Assembly (NCBI RefSeq): GCF_000833025.1
Contig: NZ_CP010817.1
Location: forward strand, 3,348,001 to 3,412,000
Length of the DNA stretch: 64,000 nt
From: Myroides profundi
Lineage (GTDB): Bacteria; Bacteroidota; Bacteroidia; Flavobacteriales; Flavobacteriaceae
Direction of reading: 5' to 3'
The position numbers were made by a program, and so were the translations under genes. The notes under the pieces are model-generated. The model was not told the DNA's origin. It saw nothing but the letters and a program-made list of their open reading frames with translations, and made no database searches. This document shows positions 35,933-45,095 of the stretch, piece after piece (the first letter of the stretch is position 1; every line of letters starts with the position of its first letter).

Positions 35933-36337
35933 TTAGTTTACATCATAATAGTCATATACATGATATTCATTGAATGCAACTTCTTCGTCACATTCTAAAG
36001 TTGAGTAATGCTTCTCACCAGCATCAAATAAAACAAGATTTAAACGTTTAAACAATAAATGCAACATTTCTTTTTGTCCTTCTTCGTCCAACTCTAAGGT
36101 CAATTTTACAATATGCTCTTTACTCTCTGTGCTTTTTTCTTTATCTACACAGATTAGAGTTACTTTAAAGTCACTGATTCCTGTTAAAGATAATCCTACA
36201 ACTTTAAATCTCTCTTGATCCACATCAAAGTACTCCCCAATACTGCTGATGTAATTCCCTTTTTTTGCAGCGATGATATCTGATATATCAGCCGCGATAC
36301 TTCCTGTGAAGTCATTGAATTGTACTTCTGCTTTCAT
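35933..36337 (-). CDS. Unknown cytosolic protein
   Basis: 134 residues, acidic, no signal or membrane segment. Starts MKAEVQFNDFTGSIAADISDII and ends VAFNEYHVYDYYDVN. Not recognised. Its own terminator lies just downstream. Confidence 0.7.
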   Translation of the reverse strand: MKAEVQFNDFTGSIAADISDIIAAKKGNYISSIGEYFDVDQERFKVVGLSLTGISDFKVTLICVDKEKSTESKEHIVKLTLELDEEGQKEMLHLLFKRLNLVLFDAGEKHYSTLECDEEVAFNEYHVYDYYDVN

Positions 36338-36815
36338 AAAACAACAAAATTTAATTTTCTTTTCATTGATAAAGATAGTAAAACATTAGTTCTCACAACA
36401 TTATATATTATTTTTAAATTACTATCCATTTTTAAGAAACTTTGAGACTGTATAACTTATTTTTTTAGATAAAAAATAACATTAAAATCAATTATATCTT
36501 AAACAATTCAAATTATTTTCATTTTTTTAATATACAGCAATACGTTTTAAAAAAGTCAAACTCCTATTTTTATCAAAAACACAAAAAATAAACATATAAT
36601 ATACACAATAGTTTATTTTCAAACAATAACCGAATCAATAAACCAATATAATTTCACTTTTAAATTCACATCCGAATAAAAAGTATTAAAATAAGATAAC
36701 AAAAAAGTAAAAAACAACACTAACAATTCACATTACGTCAATTATTGACATTAAAGAAATCTCATAAAAGAGCGAAACAATGCATTTTTATTAAAAAAAC
36801 TTATTTATTTCTAAT
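36338..36815. other. AT-rich gene-free region
   Basis: 478 bases, extremely AT-rich, with no gene, strong hairpin or repeat that I could identify. Confidence 0.6.
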
Positions 36816-37607
36816 TCATAGGCTTCGTTTAGCCTTCTTTATAATATACTGAATTCCCTTAGAATTATTTTGTTTTTCCCATTTATCACAGACTTCTAAC
36901 ACAAAAGCAGGTTGTGTTTTAGCAGCATCATTTAGCCAATTACCTACACTATCCATCACATACTTAGAAGAATCCTCTTTTAAAGCTTCTAATAAAGGAA
37001 GGCCTACTTCTGGATTTTCTTTTAACCTATCAATATGCTTACACCATACTCCTCTAGGTCTTGTAGACTCAGTCACAAATCTTCTTATATATTCATTCTC
37101 ATCCTTAGTCCACGTAAGTAATATTGTTATACTTTCGTCTAACTTATCTATAATATCAGCACGTACAGCCATCCAACAAATCTCTCTAACTCCAAAATGC
37201 CCATCCCCTGCAAAGTATTTAATTTCTTCTAGCTTCTCATTTATACTTAATGCATCATTATAACCTATAAAATAAGTCGCCCAACATCGTACTAAATCAC
37301 TTTTATGCTTTTTTAATAATTCAAACAATTCTCTATCTTCATTTTCCTTTGCTAAACAATACAAAGTATAACCTATACATTGATTAATAGAATTTACAGT
37401 TGGCTTTTTTATGCTTTCTATAGCATCTAATACGATGCTCGTATACATATCTTTTTTTAAATCCAACAATACATATTGGACGAGTTGCCTTTGATCAATC
37501 GCCAACCACTCTGTCAAATTCACACTTGACAACTCACCTTTATTTAACATCGCTAAAACACCTTCAGGAATATCTTTAATTGACCTTGCTCCTTTTCTAT
37601 TCTCCAT
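36816..37607 (-). CDS. HEAT-repeat DNA alkylation repair protein (AlkC/AlkD-like)
   Basis: About 263 residues from the ATG at 37607 (MENRKGARSIKDIPEGVLAML); an ATG three codons earlier is possible. It is entirely helical. The segments FVTESTRPRGVWCKHIDRL, PLLEALKEDSSKYVMDSVGNWLNDAA and the end IIKKAKRSL follow the AlkC/AlkD pattern, in which HEAT repeats cradle damaged DNA. These glycosylases excise positively charged alkylated bases such as N3- and N7-alkylpurines. The catalytic Asp/Trp set was not verified residue by residue. Confidence 0.75.
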   Translation of the reverse strand: MENRKGARSIKDIPEGVLAMLNKGELSSVNLTEWLAIDQRQLVQYVLLDLKKDMYTSIVLDAIESIKKPTVNSINQCIGYTLYCLAKENEDRELFELLKKHKSDLVRCWATYFIGYNDALSINEKLEEIKYFAGDGHFGVREICWMAVRADIIDKLDESITILLTWTKDENEYIRRFVTESTRPRGVWCKHIDRLKENPEVGLPLLEALKEDSSKYVMDSVGNWLNDAAKTQPAFVLEVCDKWEKQNNSKGIQYIIKKAKRSL

Positions 37608-37628
37608 AATGAACATTCTTAAAACAAA

Positions 37629-37652
37629 ATAAAGCTCTTACGAGCTTTATTC
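37629..37652 (-). terminator. Terminator of the peroxiredoxin-like gene
   Basis: AATAAAGCTC, four bases, GAGCTTTATT followed on the minus strand by TTGTTTT. It lies between the peroxiredoxin-like gene and the AlkC/D-like gene. Confidence 0.75.
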
Positions 37653-37706
37653 CTTATCTATATAATAATAGGACTCTACTGTAAAGATAAATATACAGTC
37701 TAAATG

Positions 37707-38342
37707 TTACAAAACATTAATTACCTCTTTCAATTCTAAACGATTACCATAATTCACATCCATATATCTAAAGCTGATTCTTCCCTCATCATCTATTATA
37801 TAAACAGCAGGTATATTTAATTCTGTCTTTTCTGTTTGATTCAAATGTTTTAGATCTATTCCAAGCATCTCATAATGAGGCTGTACAAAATCTTGTAATT
37901 CAAATTTGATATCTAATGCCTTACCTAATACTAAGTTTTTATCTTGAACAATTGGAAAAGACATCTTATTCTCACTCTTCCAATCTTTAAGGAGCTCTAT
38001 ATTCATTGGTGACACTACTATTACCTCAACGCCTTTATCCTGTAACATTGGATAATAACTCATTAAATGAGCCATCTCTATATTACAAAAAGGACACCAA
38101 TTTCCTCTTACAAAACTAACTAAAGTCTTTTTACCTTTAAACAAATCAACAATAGGAATCTGCTGATTACTTTCTGTCACTACCTCTACTGAAGGAAACA
38201 TCATTCCTACTTCTGATGTTGTTCCAAAACTTTTTGTGTGCAAATCCATAATAGAATTACCAAAAGCATTCATAGTTTCTACAGGCACTTGAGACTGCAT
38301 CCCTTGAGTCATTGTATCTAAAGCTTGTTTTATTTCTTTCAT
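37707..38342 (-). CDS. Peroxiredoxin-like (AhpC/TSA) protein
   Basis: 211 residues with a thioredoxin-like fold. The catalytic region reads VSFVRGNWCPFCNIEMAHL, a WCPFC motif between PrxQ and thioredoxin types. It probably reduces peroxides in the cytosol, as there is no signal peptide. It is divergent from an HxlR regulator across a 91-base region with a perfect palindrome, so it is probably that regulator's target. Confidence 0.88.
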   Translation of the reverse strand: MKEIKQALDTMTQGMQSQVPVETMNAFGNSIMDLHTKSFGTTSEVGMMFPSVEVVTESNQQIPIVDLFKGKKTLVSFVRGNWCPFCNIEMAHLMSYYPMLQDKGVEVIVVSPMNIELLKDWKSENKMSFPIVQDKNLVLGKALDIKFELQDFVQPHYEMLGIDLKHLNQTEKTELNIPAVYIIDDEGRISFRYMDVNYGNRLELKEVINVL

Positions 38343-38365
38343 ATTAAAGTCTTATTTTTGCAAAG

Positions 38366-38387
38366 ATGATAATCACTTTATTATCAT
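38366..38387. promoter_or_regulatory. Candidate HxlR operator between peroxiredoxin and hxlR genes
   Basis: ATGATAAT, six bases (CACTTT), ATTATCAT: perfect 8-base arms in the divergent intergenic region, 24 bases upstream of the peroxiredoxin start. Confidence 0.6.
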
Positions 38388-38433
38388 ACAATACCGCATA
38401 TATTCACCCCATAGGGATAAAAAAGTCACTTTT

Positions 38434-38778
38434 ATGAATACAAAGGCACGAGCAATAGAAGAAAAAATTTGTCCACTTGAATTTGCAGTGAATGCCATCA
38501 GTGGAAAGTGGAAAATTCCCATCGTTTGGCAAATTAACCAAGGACATAAACGCCCAAGCGAAATGCTTAAAGGAATTATGAAAGTAGACCGCCGCGTGCT
38601 TAATCAACAACTAAAAGAATTAGAACAAGATGGTGTTCTGTATAAAATAAGCTATAATGAACTTCCTCCAAGAGTAGAGTACCTCCTTACTCCACTAGGA
38701 GAACAATTGGTAGAAGTATTATGGAAATTAAATGCTTGGGGCGAGACCTTATTAAAAGAAAAAGAGACTACTGAATAG
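38434..38778 (+). CDS. HxlR-family winged-helix regulator
   Basis: 114 residues. The HxlR pattern is clear: CPLEFAVNAISGKWKIPIVW near the N-terminus with the conserved Cys, then GHKRPSEMLKGIMKVDRRVLNQQLKELEQDG (helix-turn-helix across residues 43-73), and RVEYLLTPLGEQL. Such proteins often sense thiol or aldehyde stress via the first Cys. Divergent from the peroxiredoxin-like gene. Confidence 0.92.
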   Translation: MNTKARAIEEKICPLEFAVNAISGKWKIPIVWQINQGHKRPSEMLKGIMKVDRRVLNQQLKELEQDGVLYKISYNELPPRVEYLLTPLGEQLVEVLWKLNAWGETLLKEKETTE

Positions 38779-38784
38779 TCTCTT
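38762..38784 (+). terminator. Terminator overlapping the hxlR stop codon
   Basis: AAGAGACTA, five bases, TAGTCTCTT and T-rich sequence. The stem includes the stop codon. Confidence 0.75.
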
Positions 38785-38796
38785 TTATTATTTTTA

Positions 38797-39459
38797 TTAA
38801 TATAGCTCTTTACTCTTTAAAGAAATCATCATTTCATTATCCTCTATGATCATCTCGGTGTTAGTAAACTTAGCAGGGATATTAGTAGGATACCAGTTGC
38901 GATCAGGTGTTACCATAATAATCAACCCTTGATCATCTCCGAGTGCCAAGAACTGTTCTGTAGGTTCTGCCTTTTTGAAGTAACTTAAATTGTATTCTTG
39001 AATTAACTTCTCTGCCGACTCCATTGGCTTCTCTACCACTACACCTATCTCACTAATACACGTAATCTGTACAGGATCAAAAGGTCCATTCAATGAAAGT
39101 AAAATATCTTCTCTCGCTATAAACTCTAAGATATTCCCGTTATTATCTGTAAAATAAATAGACTTTGCCTTCCATGCTTCAAAATGAGTAACCAAATTCC
39201 CTTCCACATTCTCTATTAAATCAACATGCTTTCTTGACCAGATTAATGCTTCTTCTATCTGATTAGAAGGAATATTAAAAGCAAAGTGATATACATTGAC
39301 AGGAGTATCTACCTCTTTAAACGTAAGAATAGTTTCTCCTGCTTGTACAGCAAAGCTCCCTTTCACCTCTTCAATAATATCAAAGTCTAATACCTCTGTA
39401 TAAAACGCTCTTGTTTCTTTTAATTGATTTGTCTCTATATCTAAATTTACTATATACAT
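38797..39459 (-). CDS. VOC-superfamily (glyoxalase-like) protein
   Basis: 220 residues with a VOC domain (MYIVNLDIETNQLKETRAFY, NVYHFAFNIPSNQIEEAL, SIYFTDNNGNILEFIARED). The C-terminal part looks like a second, weaker VOC half. Metal-ligand positions are His (VYHFAF) and Glu (LEFIAR). Substrate unknown. Confidence 0.8.
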   Translation of the reverse strand: MYIVNLDIETNQLKETRAFYTEVLDFDIIEEVKGSFAVQAGETILTFKEVDTPVNVYHFAFNIPSNQIEEALIWSRKHVDLIENVEGNLVTHFEAWKAKSIYFTDNNGNILEFIAREDILLSLNGPFDPVQITCISEIGVVVEKPMESAEKLIQEYNLSYFKKAEPTEQFLALGDDQGLIIMVTPDRNWYPTNIPAKFTNTEMIIEDNEMMISLKSKELY

Positions 39460-39567
39460 CTTCTATTCTTTTTTATAAAACAAATATCCTTAAACAGACT
39501 CATACTTACATATTAATTCCTCATCATTTATTTATATCTAGATAGATAAAGACTATTAATCTCTTAC

Positions 39568-40143
39568 TTAGCTTATATTACTATAAAGCATATAAGTAGT
39601 ATAGTACATCTCTCCATACTTACTATCACTTAGCAAAAAATCAAAACCAAAAATACAATCATACTTAACTTCTCCTGATTTTGCTTCGTATTTCTGAGCC
39701 AGTACCTTGACTTCTTTCTCATTAAATAAATGTATCTCTAGAGTAGATCGATCTATATCCATTGCAGCAACAGCTTGCATCTCTTTACCATCAAACAACA
39801 GCGGTATACGTACTTCATTTAATTCTAAACTTTCAATATAGTTTATTCTATTTTGCTTTAGGTCATACTCAGTAGTATGTTTCTTTTGAAACCAAATATT
39901 ATCAATTCCAGCGCGCTGTTCAGCAAGGCTATATCTAAAGTCTTTATTTAAAAAAGCATCTTTATCTTTAGCAGAATCATAATGATAACGATGTTGTCTT
40001 ACTTCTGCATTATCTAAAAAAGCAATAATTAATTCTTCCGAAACTAAAGTATACTCTTTGATAGGTATACGTTTCTTATCTGCGCTTTTTTTATAAAAAA
40101 CTATACCTCCTATAATTAAAACAATAAACAACAGATATATCAT
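39568..40143 (-). CDS. Unknown single-pass membrane protein
   Basis: 191 residues from the ATG at 40143; a TTG two codons earlier is less likely. One N-terminal helix (MIYLLFIVLIIGGIVFY) is followed by a soluble domain with the segment RQHRYHYDSAKDKDAFLN and the ending EMYYTTYMLYSNIS. Not recognised. Confidence 0.65.
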   Translation of the reverse strand: MIYLLFIVLIIGGIVFYKKSADKKRIPIKEYTLVSEELIIAFLDNAEVRQHRYHYDSAKDKDAFLNKDFRYSLAEQRAGIDNIWFQKKHTTEYDLKQNRINYIESLELNEVRIPLLFDGKEMQAVAAMDIDRSTLEIHLFNEKEVKVLAQKYEAKSGEVKYDCIFGFDFLLSDSKYGEMYYTTYMLYSNIS

Positions 40144-40270
40144 TACCAAAAACTTAAACTTGTTCCTCTAACTTAACCTATTACAATAAACAATTCTCCC
40201 CATTTACTCCTACTTCTTTTTTCATTCTGTAGTATTTATTGTAATATTAATTTCTATTCAATCACCTCAT

Positions 40271-40942
40271 CTATCTATAAGCTCCACCATTCCCTCTTAC
40301 CTCAAACTCATCACAACAATTTATCTCTTGTACCCACTCGATAAGATCACTTTCATCTACACATAAATCACTATAATCTTCTTTATTACCTACTTCAGTA
40401 TACTTTTGCTTAATATGCTTAAAGCACATCATTGTTCCAAAAGAGCTATTCCCATAAATACTATAATCTCCATATAAGCAACCATAACAGTTCATTAATG
40501 AATATCCCTGAGGCAATTGAGCCTTCAATTGATCAAATGCTACCTCAACAAATCCACTCTTCCCTACCAAAACCTTTTCCTTCCACGTCAATTCAGTCCT
40601 AACTTCTTCATGAAAACTTGTAGTATTGGATTCTATATTGCTACCATGACTAAAGCACATCATTAACTCTACAGGTTCTGTAATCCCATCTGATGACAAT
40701 AAGTATTGAGATACCGTAAATTCAAATTGACAATCTGTCAAACAGTTATCTAAATCTGAGGCGATAGTTATCCATGTACTATCAATAGTTTCCTCTTCTA
40801 AATCCCCTTGATAACCCAAATCAGTAAACTCTCTTCCTTTAAACAGTAATCCATCTATTTCTACAGAGAGATATTCTCCATCATTATGTATTTCTATAGG
40901 AATACTCTTATTCTTATGTGTATAAACACCTTGATACACCAT
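40271..40942 (-). CDS. Unknown protein, possibly DUF6304-like
   Basis: 223 residues, cytosolic. The middle contains NCYGCLYGDYSIYGNSSFGT and MMCFKHIKQKYTEV, a pattern I associate weakly with DUF6304. The end is CCDEFEVRGNGGAYR. Some families of this kind serve as immunity proteins, but no toxin gene is adjacent. Confidence 0.6.
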   Translation of the reverse strand: MVYQGVYTHKNKSIPIEIHNDGEYLSVEIDGLLFKGREFTDLGYQGDLEEETIDSTWITIASDLDNCLTDCQFEFTVSQYLLSSDGITEPVELMMCFSHGSNIESNTTSFHEEVRTELTWKEKVLVGKSGFVEVAFDQLKAQLPQGYSLMNCYGCLYGDYSIYGNSSFGTMMCFKHIKQKYTEVGNKEDYSDLCVDESDLIEWVQEINCCDEFEVRGNGGAYR

Positions 40943-41057
40943 CCTTAATCTTCTTTTATCTAATTTAGTATTTCAACAATAAACACTTTCTAAACAACTG
41001 AATTAGAACACAAATGTATAGCAAAATTGCAAAACAAGTTTATCTCTTTTGGATACT

Positions 41058-41444
41058 TTACATCGCTGTGCACAGCTCTATTAAGAAGCCATTATTTTCT
41101 AAAACATACCCTACTGTCTGTCCCCAAGGTTTTACTGTCATAGGCTCATATACTGTACCTCCTGCCTTTTCTACCTTCTGTATTGCTAATGCTACATCCT
41201 CCACTACAAAGCCTAACTCGATCCCAAAAGGTTTCTCTTTATTCACCTGTTGATATCCTTTACTCAAATTACTACTTGCCAACTCTACTTGTGCAAAAGC
41301 AATCGTAGTATCTCCTGATACCAACTCTCCATAATCAGCCTCCGGAGTAACGAACTTACGTACAAACCCAAATGCCTCTTCATAAAACCTTACAGTAGTC
41401 TCCACATCTACCACATACATAATGGTATAACTATATTTTATCAT
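41058..41444 (-). CDS. VOC-family protein
   Basis: 128 residues, single VOC domain: MIKYSYTIMYVVDVETTVRFYEEAFGF (across residues 1-27), then FGIELGFVVEDV and the Glu of FLIELCTAM. Close to small glyoxalase/bleomycin-resistance-like proteins. Substrate unknown. It starts 6 bases after the ABC ATPase ends and may be co-transcribed with it. Confidence 0.85.
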   Translation of the reverse strand: MIKYSYTIMYVVDVETTVRFYEEAFGFVRKFVTPEADYGELVSGDTTIAFAQVELASSNLSKGYQQVNKEKPFGIELGFVVEDVALAIQKVEKAGGTVYEPMTVKPWGQTVGYVLENNGFLIELCTAM

Positions 41445-41450
41445 TTCTTT

Positions 41451-42082
41451 CTATCTAAAAAATTCTTCTTCTATTTCTTTAAACTCCTCTTGCTCATAGC
41501 GTTTGATACCTTTATCCTTTATCATAAAAATAGCTTGACAATGTTTATATAACACATCTGCTATATGAGAAGAAATAAATACAATACTCTCTTGAGACAA
41601 ATGCTCTAGATACTTCATCAAATAATAATTAGCCTCTATATCTAGCCCATTAAAAGGTTCATCTAGTATATACATCTTATACTCTTTCTGAAGTACAGCA
41701 TTCAGATAGACCTTTTTCTTCATCCCTGTAGAGAATTCTTTTATTAACTTATCTGTAGGCAACTCAAATAACAATTGATTACCCTGTCCTTTTTGTTGTA
41801 TTAAATGTTGGTAAAAAGTATAAAACTCCTCTGCTGTTAACTCATCATATACAGCAGGTTCGGCACCACACCATCCTACCGCTTGCAGAGAAAGAATCTT
41901 GTCATTTAATTCAACAGTTCCTGTATATTTTTCTAAACCAAGCATGCATTTAAACAGTGTGGTCTTTCCCTCTCCATTTTTCCCATTACCCCATAAATAC
42001 CTGGTTTATCTGTAGTAAATTGAATGTCTTTTAGAACAAGATGATTACCATAACTCTTTTCTTTAATATTTACTTTCAACAT
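41451..42082 (-). pseudogene. ABC transporter ATP-binding protein, frameshifted in Walker A
   Basis: From the ATG at 42082 the frame reads MLKVNIKEKSYGNHLVLKDI and on to KPGIYGVMGK. It then leaves frame at an A-run of five on the coding strand (41977-41981). Restoring one A gives GVMGKNGEGKTTLFKCMLG, a perfect Walker A, which joins the downstream frame (41945-41451). That frame contains the signature FSTGMKKKVYLNAVL, Walker B KMYILDEPFNGLD and the H-loop SSHIAD. Everything else is intact, so the loss is recent, or the run is a phase-variable or slippage site, or a sequencing error. The start overlaps the permease gene by 20 bases. Confidence 0.85.
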
Positions 42083-42968
42083 TCTTTATCTGATTTAATT
42101 GACGAATTGCTCGTTTATACAAAAAAGGCATTGCTATTAGCGGTAAACCTATTCCTATAAAGCAACTTGCTATAAACAATTGATGTTTTAATTCACTCTT
42201 ATAAAAACGATACTTTAATACCGCATTACACATTGGTAAAACTAGAACTAATACTCCCCAAAACACATAATTCCAATCAAATGACAATACTAAAACCAAT
42301 AGTAAAACGGGCATTATAACTAGTAAAGAATTAAACATCTGAACTTTTACCTGTTGCTCTAAATACTCTCCCCCATTTAATACACTTGTCATAATCTCTG
42401 TTTCCCTTTCTCTTTCAAAAGTTGGTATCATTGTTAAGATTCCTGCTAATATCAAACTCCCTATAACCAAGTTTTCGTTACTGTGTTTCACTCCCATTAC
42501 ACTAAACAAAATCACAATAGGCAATATCCACAACAATTTAAACTTCCTAAAACTAATCCTCCAAAATGGATCGACTAAAGAAAAAGGATACTTAACCACA
42601 GTTGACTGTTTCTTGGGGATAAAAGATAAGAGGTAGTATAACACGACTACACTTCCTAATCCTATATATTCTTGGTTTACTATCAGCACAACTAAAAAAG
42701 GAAAACTATACAACAGATATTCAAACCACAGTAATATCCGATAATGCTTATATACTTTTAATAATTCTATATCTATTCTACTCATGTGATATAGAATAGC
42801 ATCTAGAAACACAAAATAAAATATACCTTTTACTATGGCGTAATTAAAATAGGCTAATACCGCAGTACCTATATAAAGTCCACAGATTAGCATCATCGCT
42901 ACGTAATCTCCTTTAGACACATATTTCCTAAATCGTATTTCTATTAAATACTTCAAGAGAGTTAGCAT
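42063..42968 (-). CDS. ABC transporter permease-like membrane protein
   Basis: 301 residues from the ATG at 42968 (MLTLLKYLIEIRFRKYVSKG). Six to eight membrane helices are apparent. It overlaps the frameshifted ATPase, so the pair forms one exporter-type ABC transporter. No substrate clue is visible. If the ATPase is not made in full, this permease is without function. Confidence 0.75.
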   Translation of the reverse strand: MLTLLKYLIEIRFRKYVSKGDYVAMMLICGLYIGTAVLAYFNYAIVKGIFYFVFLDAILYHMSRIDIELLKVYKHYRILLWFEYLLYSFPFLVVLIVNQEYIGLGSVVVLYYLLSFIPKKQSTVVKYPFSLVDPFWRISFRKFKLLWILPIVILFSVMGVKHSNENLVIGSLILAGILTMIPTFERERETEIMTSVLNGGEYLEQQVKVQMFNSLLVIMPVLLLVLVLSFDWNYVFWGVLVLVLPMCNAVLKYRFYKSELKHQLFIASCFIGIGLPLIAMPFLYKRAIRQLNQIKNVESKY

Positions 42969-43029
42969 ATCTTTTAATTTATACCACAAGATAGGTATTA
43001 AAATGATCTATTTATTACAGATAACAAAC

Positions 43030-43063
43030 AAAAAAGTCGAAGCACTAACTTCGACTTTTTTTA
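43030..43063 (-). terminator. Terminator between two minus-strand units
   Basis: AAAAAGTCGAAG, six bases, CTTCGACTTTTT. It ends the unit starting at the lipoprotein gene at 43652. Confidence 0.9.
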
Positions 43064-43115
43064 TATCTTTTCATTAGTCCCTGTGAACTATTAACAGTAC
43101 ACTGTAGACCAATTC

Positions 43116-43652
43116 TTATCCCTCAAAATCACCACAATCATGAACATCAAAAGACTCTAATAAGCTCTTTAAAGTATAAAAGCCTGCAGGTCTATACAGT
43201 TCTTGATCGATTACTTGTCCTTTTACAGTTAATTGATACACAGGATAATCATCTACTCTTTCAAAAACGAACTCATTTAATGGAGTATGTATGGTTATTG
43301 TCTTATCCTTCTCCTCTATTTTAGTAATCTTATAAGAGATTTGTGTTTGCAAATCACATGCGTTCATCAAGTTTATCATTTCTCCATCTATGATAATATT
43401 AGCAACATCACAAGCGTAGCAACTTCCTCCAAACTCTAATCCATACTTCTTAGTCACTTCTTTAGCCTCTTTATCACTAATCTCCATTGGAACCAATAAC
43501 TCGCTTTGTAACTGCTTTACTTTCTCACTCTCATGAACAGAAACTATCGTCTCCGCACCAGTCTGTTCTACAGTTTTCTCCTCAGTTGTATTATTCTGTT
43601 TGCAGCTCATCGTTATAGCTACTATACATATAAGCATTAACGCTCTTTTCAT
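43116..43652 (-). CDS. Unknown lipoprotein
   Basis: 178 residues from the ATG at 43652. The frame extends further up, but a TACATTTG -7 box lies at 43670-43677, so the longer start would precede transcription. Lipobox VAITMSC (about Cys17). The mature part has a FGGSCYACDVANIIIDG segment with paired cysteines and ends VHDCGDFEG. Not recognised. Confidence 0.75.
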   Translation of the reverse strand: MKRALMLICIVAITMSCKQNNTTEEKTVEQTGAETIVSVHESEKVKQLQSELLVPMEISDKEAKEVTKKYGLEFGGSCYACDVANIIIDGEMINLMNACDLQTQISYKITKIEEKDKTITIHTPLNEFVFERVDDYPVYQLTVKGQVIDQELYRPAGFYTLKSLLESFDVHDCGDFEG

Positions 43653-43669
43653 ACCTTCTATATTTTCAG

Positions 43670-43677
43670 CAAATGTA
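43670..43677 (-). promoter_or_regulatory. -7 box of the 178-residue lipoprotein gene
   Basis: TACATTTG on the minus strand, 18 bases upstream of the ATG at 43652; this decides the start codon. Confidence 0.6.
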
Positions 43678-43828
43678 GATATTATTACCACTAAACAGCA
43701 TCCCTAAAAACAACTAATTTGAATACTTTCTCTAAACCCAGAATCAACGATAGGCAGTAACTATACAAAACAGGCCTGAATTAGTAATAAAACACACTTT
43801 AGTACTAGAACTATTAAGTACTATTTAA

Positions 43829-44662
43829 TTAACGCTGGCTCTTGGGCTTTATCTGATAAGGATATAATTCATAAATAGCATTCGCTTCATTGATAGAGTA
43901 TCCCATCTTATTATATTCCACGAATAACTTAAATGTATCATTTGCTACATTATCGTTTAGCTTATCTTGACAAAGAGCTTTATAATAATAGGCATCCGAA
44001 AACTCTTTATACTCCTTAATTGCCTTATCAAAATAGTCAATTGCTTCTTGATATAGTTCTTGTTCATACTTGATAATACCTAAATAAAACAAATCAACAT
44101 GGTGTATATCTTGAAACACTTCTTTCTGTTTCTCTACTGCTCGTAAAAAGTATTGTTCTGCTGTATCAAATTCATTCAATTGTAAATAAGACAATCCAAT
44201 ATAGAAGGTATACGTATGATCCATTTCATACCTGTCTCCCCAGCGAATTAGACATTCTTCAAAATCTGCAATTGCATCTTTATAAGTCTTAAGAAATACA
44301 CACTTAATAAAAGCCCTATAAGACAAATAACGCTTCACATCATAGCGTACAGCTTTATCTAGGTACTCCATACCTACCTCATACTTCCTATTTTTAAAAT
44401 AAGGCATTGCTTTCTGTTGCCATAGATAAGCTACTGTACTATCCTGCTTCAACCCTTCATCTAAATTGGTTTGCCACTTATTCATATCTAAGTAATAATG
44501 ATACTGATGAGCTCCATTAGTAGCATATTGAGTGATAATACTATCTTGTTTCACTACTTGCGCCTCACTAAGTTGGAGTTCTTCAATATATTTATTCTTT
44601 TCTATAGATGATTGACATCCTACTAATACAAATAATCCAAAGACAATAAAAAGGTATTTCAT
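43829..44662 (-). CDS. TPR-repeat lipoprotein
   Basis: 277 residues. Lipobox FVLVGCQSS (Cys16). Several TPR units follow: AYLWQQKAMPYFKNRKYEVG, HTYTFYIGLSYLQLNEFDTA, FYLGIIKYEQELYQEAIDYF and DAYYYKALCQDKLND. Such proteins scaffold complexes at the outer membrane. No partner can be named from the context. Confidence 0.8.
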   Translation of the reverse strand: MKYLFIVFGLFVLVGCQSSIEKNKYIEELQLSEAQVVKQDSIITQYATNGAHQYHYYLDMNKWQTNLDEGLKQDSTVAYLWQQKAMPYFKNRKYEVGMEYLDKAVRYDVKRYLSYRAFIKCVFLKTYKDAIADFEECLIRWGDRYEMDHTYTFYIGLSYLQLNEFDTAEQYFLRAVEKQKEVFQDIHHVDLFYLGIIKYEQELYQEAIDYFDKAIKEYKEFSDAYYYKALCQDKLNDNVANDTFKLFVEYNKMGYSINEANAIYELYPYQIKPKSQR

Positions 44663-44711
44663 AACTATCTACATCTAAATTAGTTATTTAAAAATACTCT
44701 TTTTAAACTAC

Positions 44712-44951
44712 TTATTCGTCTTTATTCATTATTTCTATCTTATACATAATCAAATCTATTGCTTCATTTCTCCAAATAATATCTCCATACTCTACGATAG
44801 CCTCACTATCTATAAAAATTCCTGTAGGATTACTCCAACACAACCATGCGATCATTTCTTCTCTTGTCCAGGTAGACAATTCTTCTTTTATCTCCACTGG
44901 AGACATACTACAAATCCTGTAATTAGGATGTAAGTGAGCTTCTATATCCAT
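44712..44951 (-). CDS. Unknown small protein
   Basis: 79 residues if it starts at MDIEAHLHPNYRICSMSPVE; in-frame starts up to 69 bases further upstream are possible. It contains TREEMIAWLCWSNPTGIFID. Not recognised. The adjacent TPR lipoprotein gene is 49 bases downstream. Confidence 0.55.
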   Translation of the reverse strand: MDIEAHLHPNYRICSMSPVEIKEELSTWTREEMIAWLCWSNPTGIFIDSEAIVEYGDIIWRNEAIDLIMYKIEIMNKDE

Positions 44952-45040
44952 AACTAAGTACTTTAAAACTAAACACTTATTCATCATCAAAGAACATTCC
45001 AAATCAATGAATAATATCAAAATAATTATCTTTTACCCAC

Positions 45041-45069
45041 AAAAAAAGCACTGTCATAAACAGCGCTTC
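45041..45069 (-). terminator. Terminator after the Fic-fold gene
   Basis: On the minus strand AAGCGCTGT, five bases, ACAGTGCTT (one mismatch) and a run of seven T. Confidence 0.85.
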
Positions 45070-45095
45070 TCTTCTACTATATCTTCTAAAGATAC

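Noticed and set aside
40271..40942. Immunity protein of a polymorphic toxin system
   Set aside because: No toxin, Rhs or VgrG gene lies nearby; the family match is weak.
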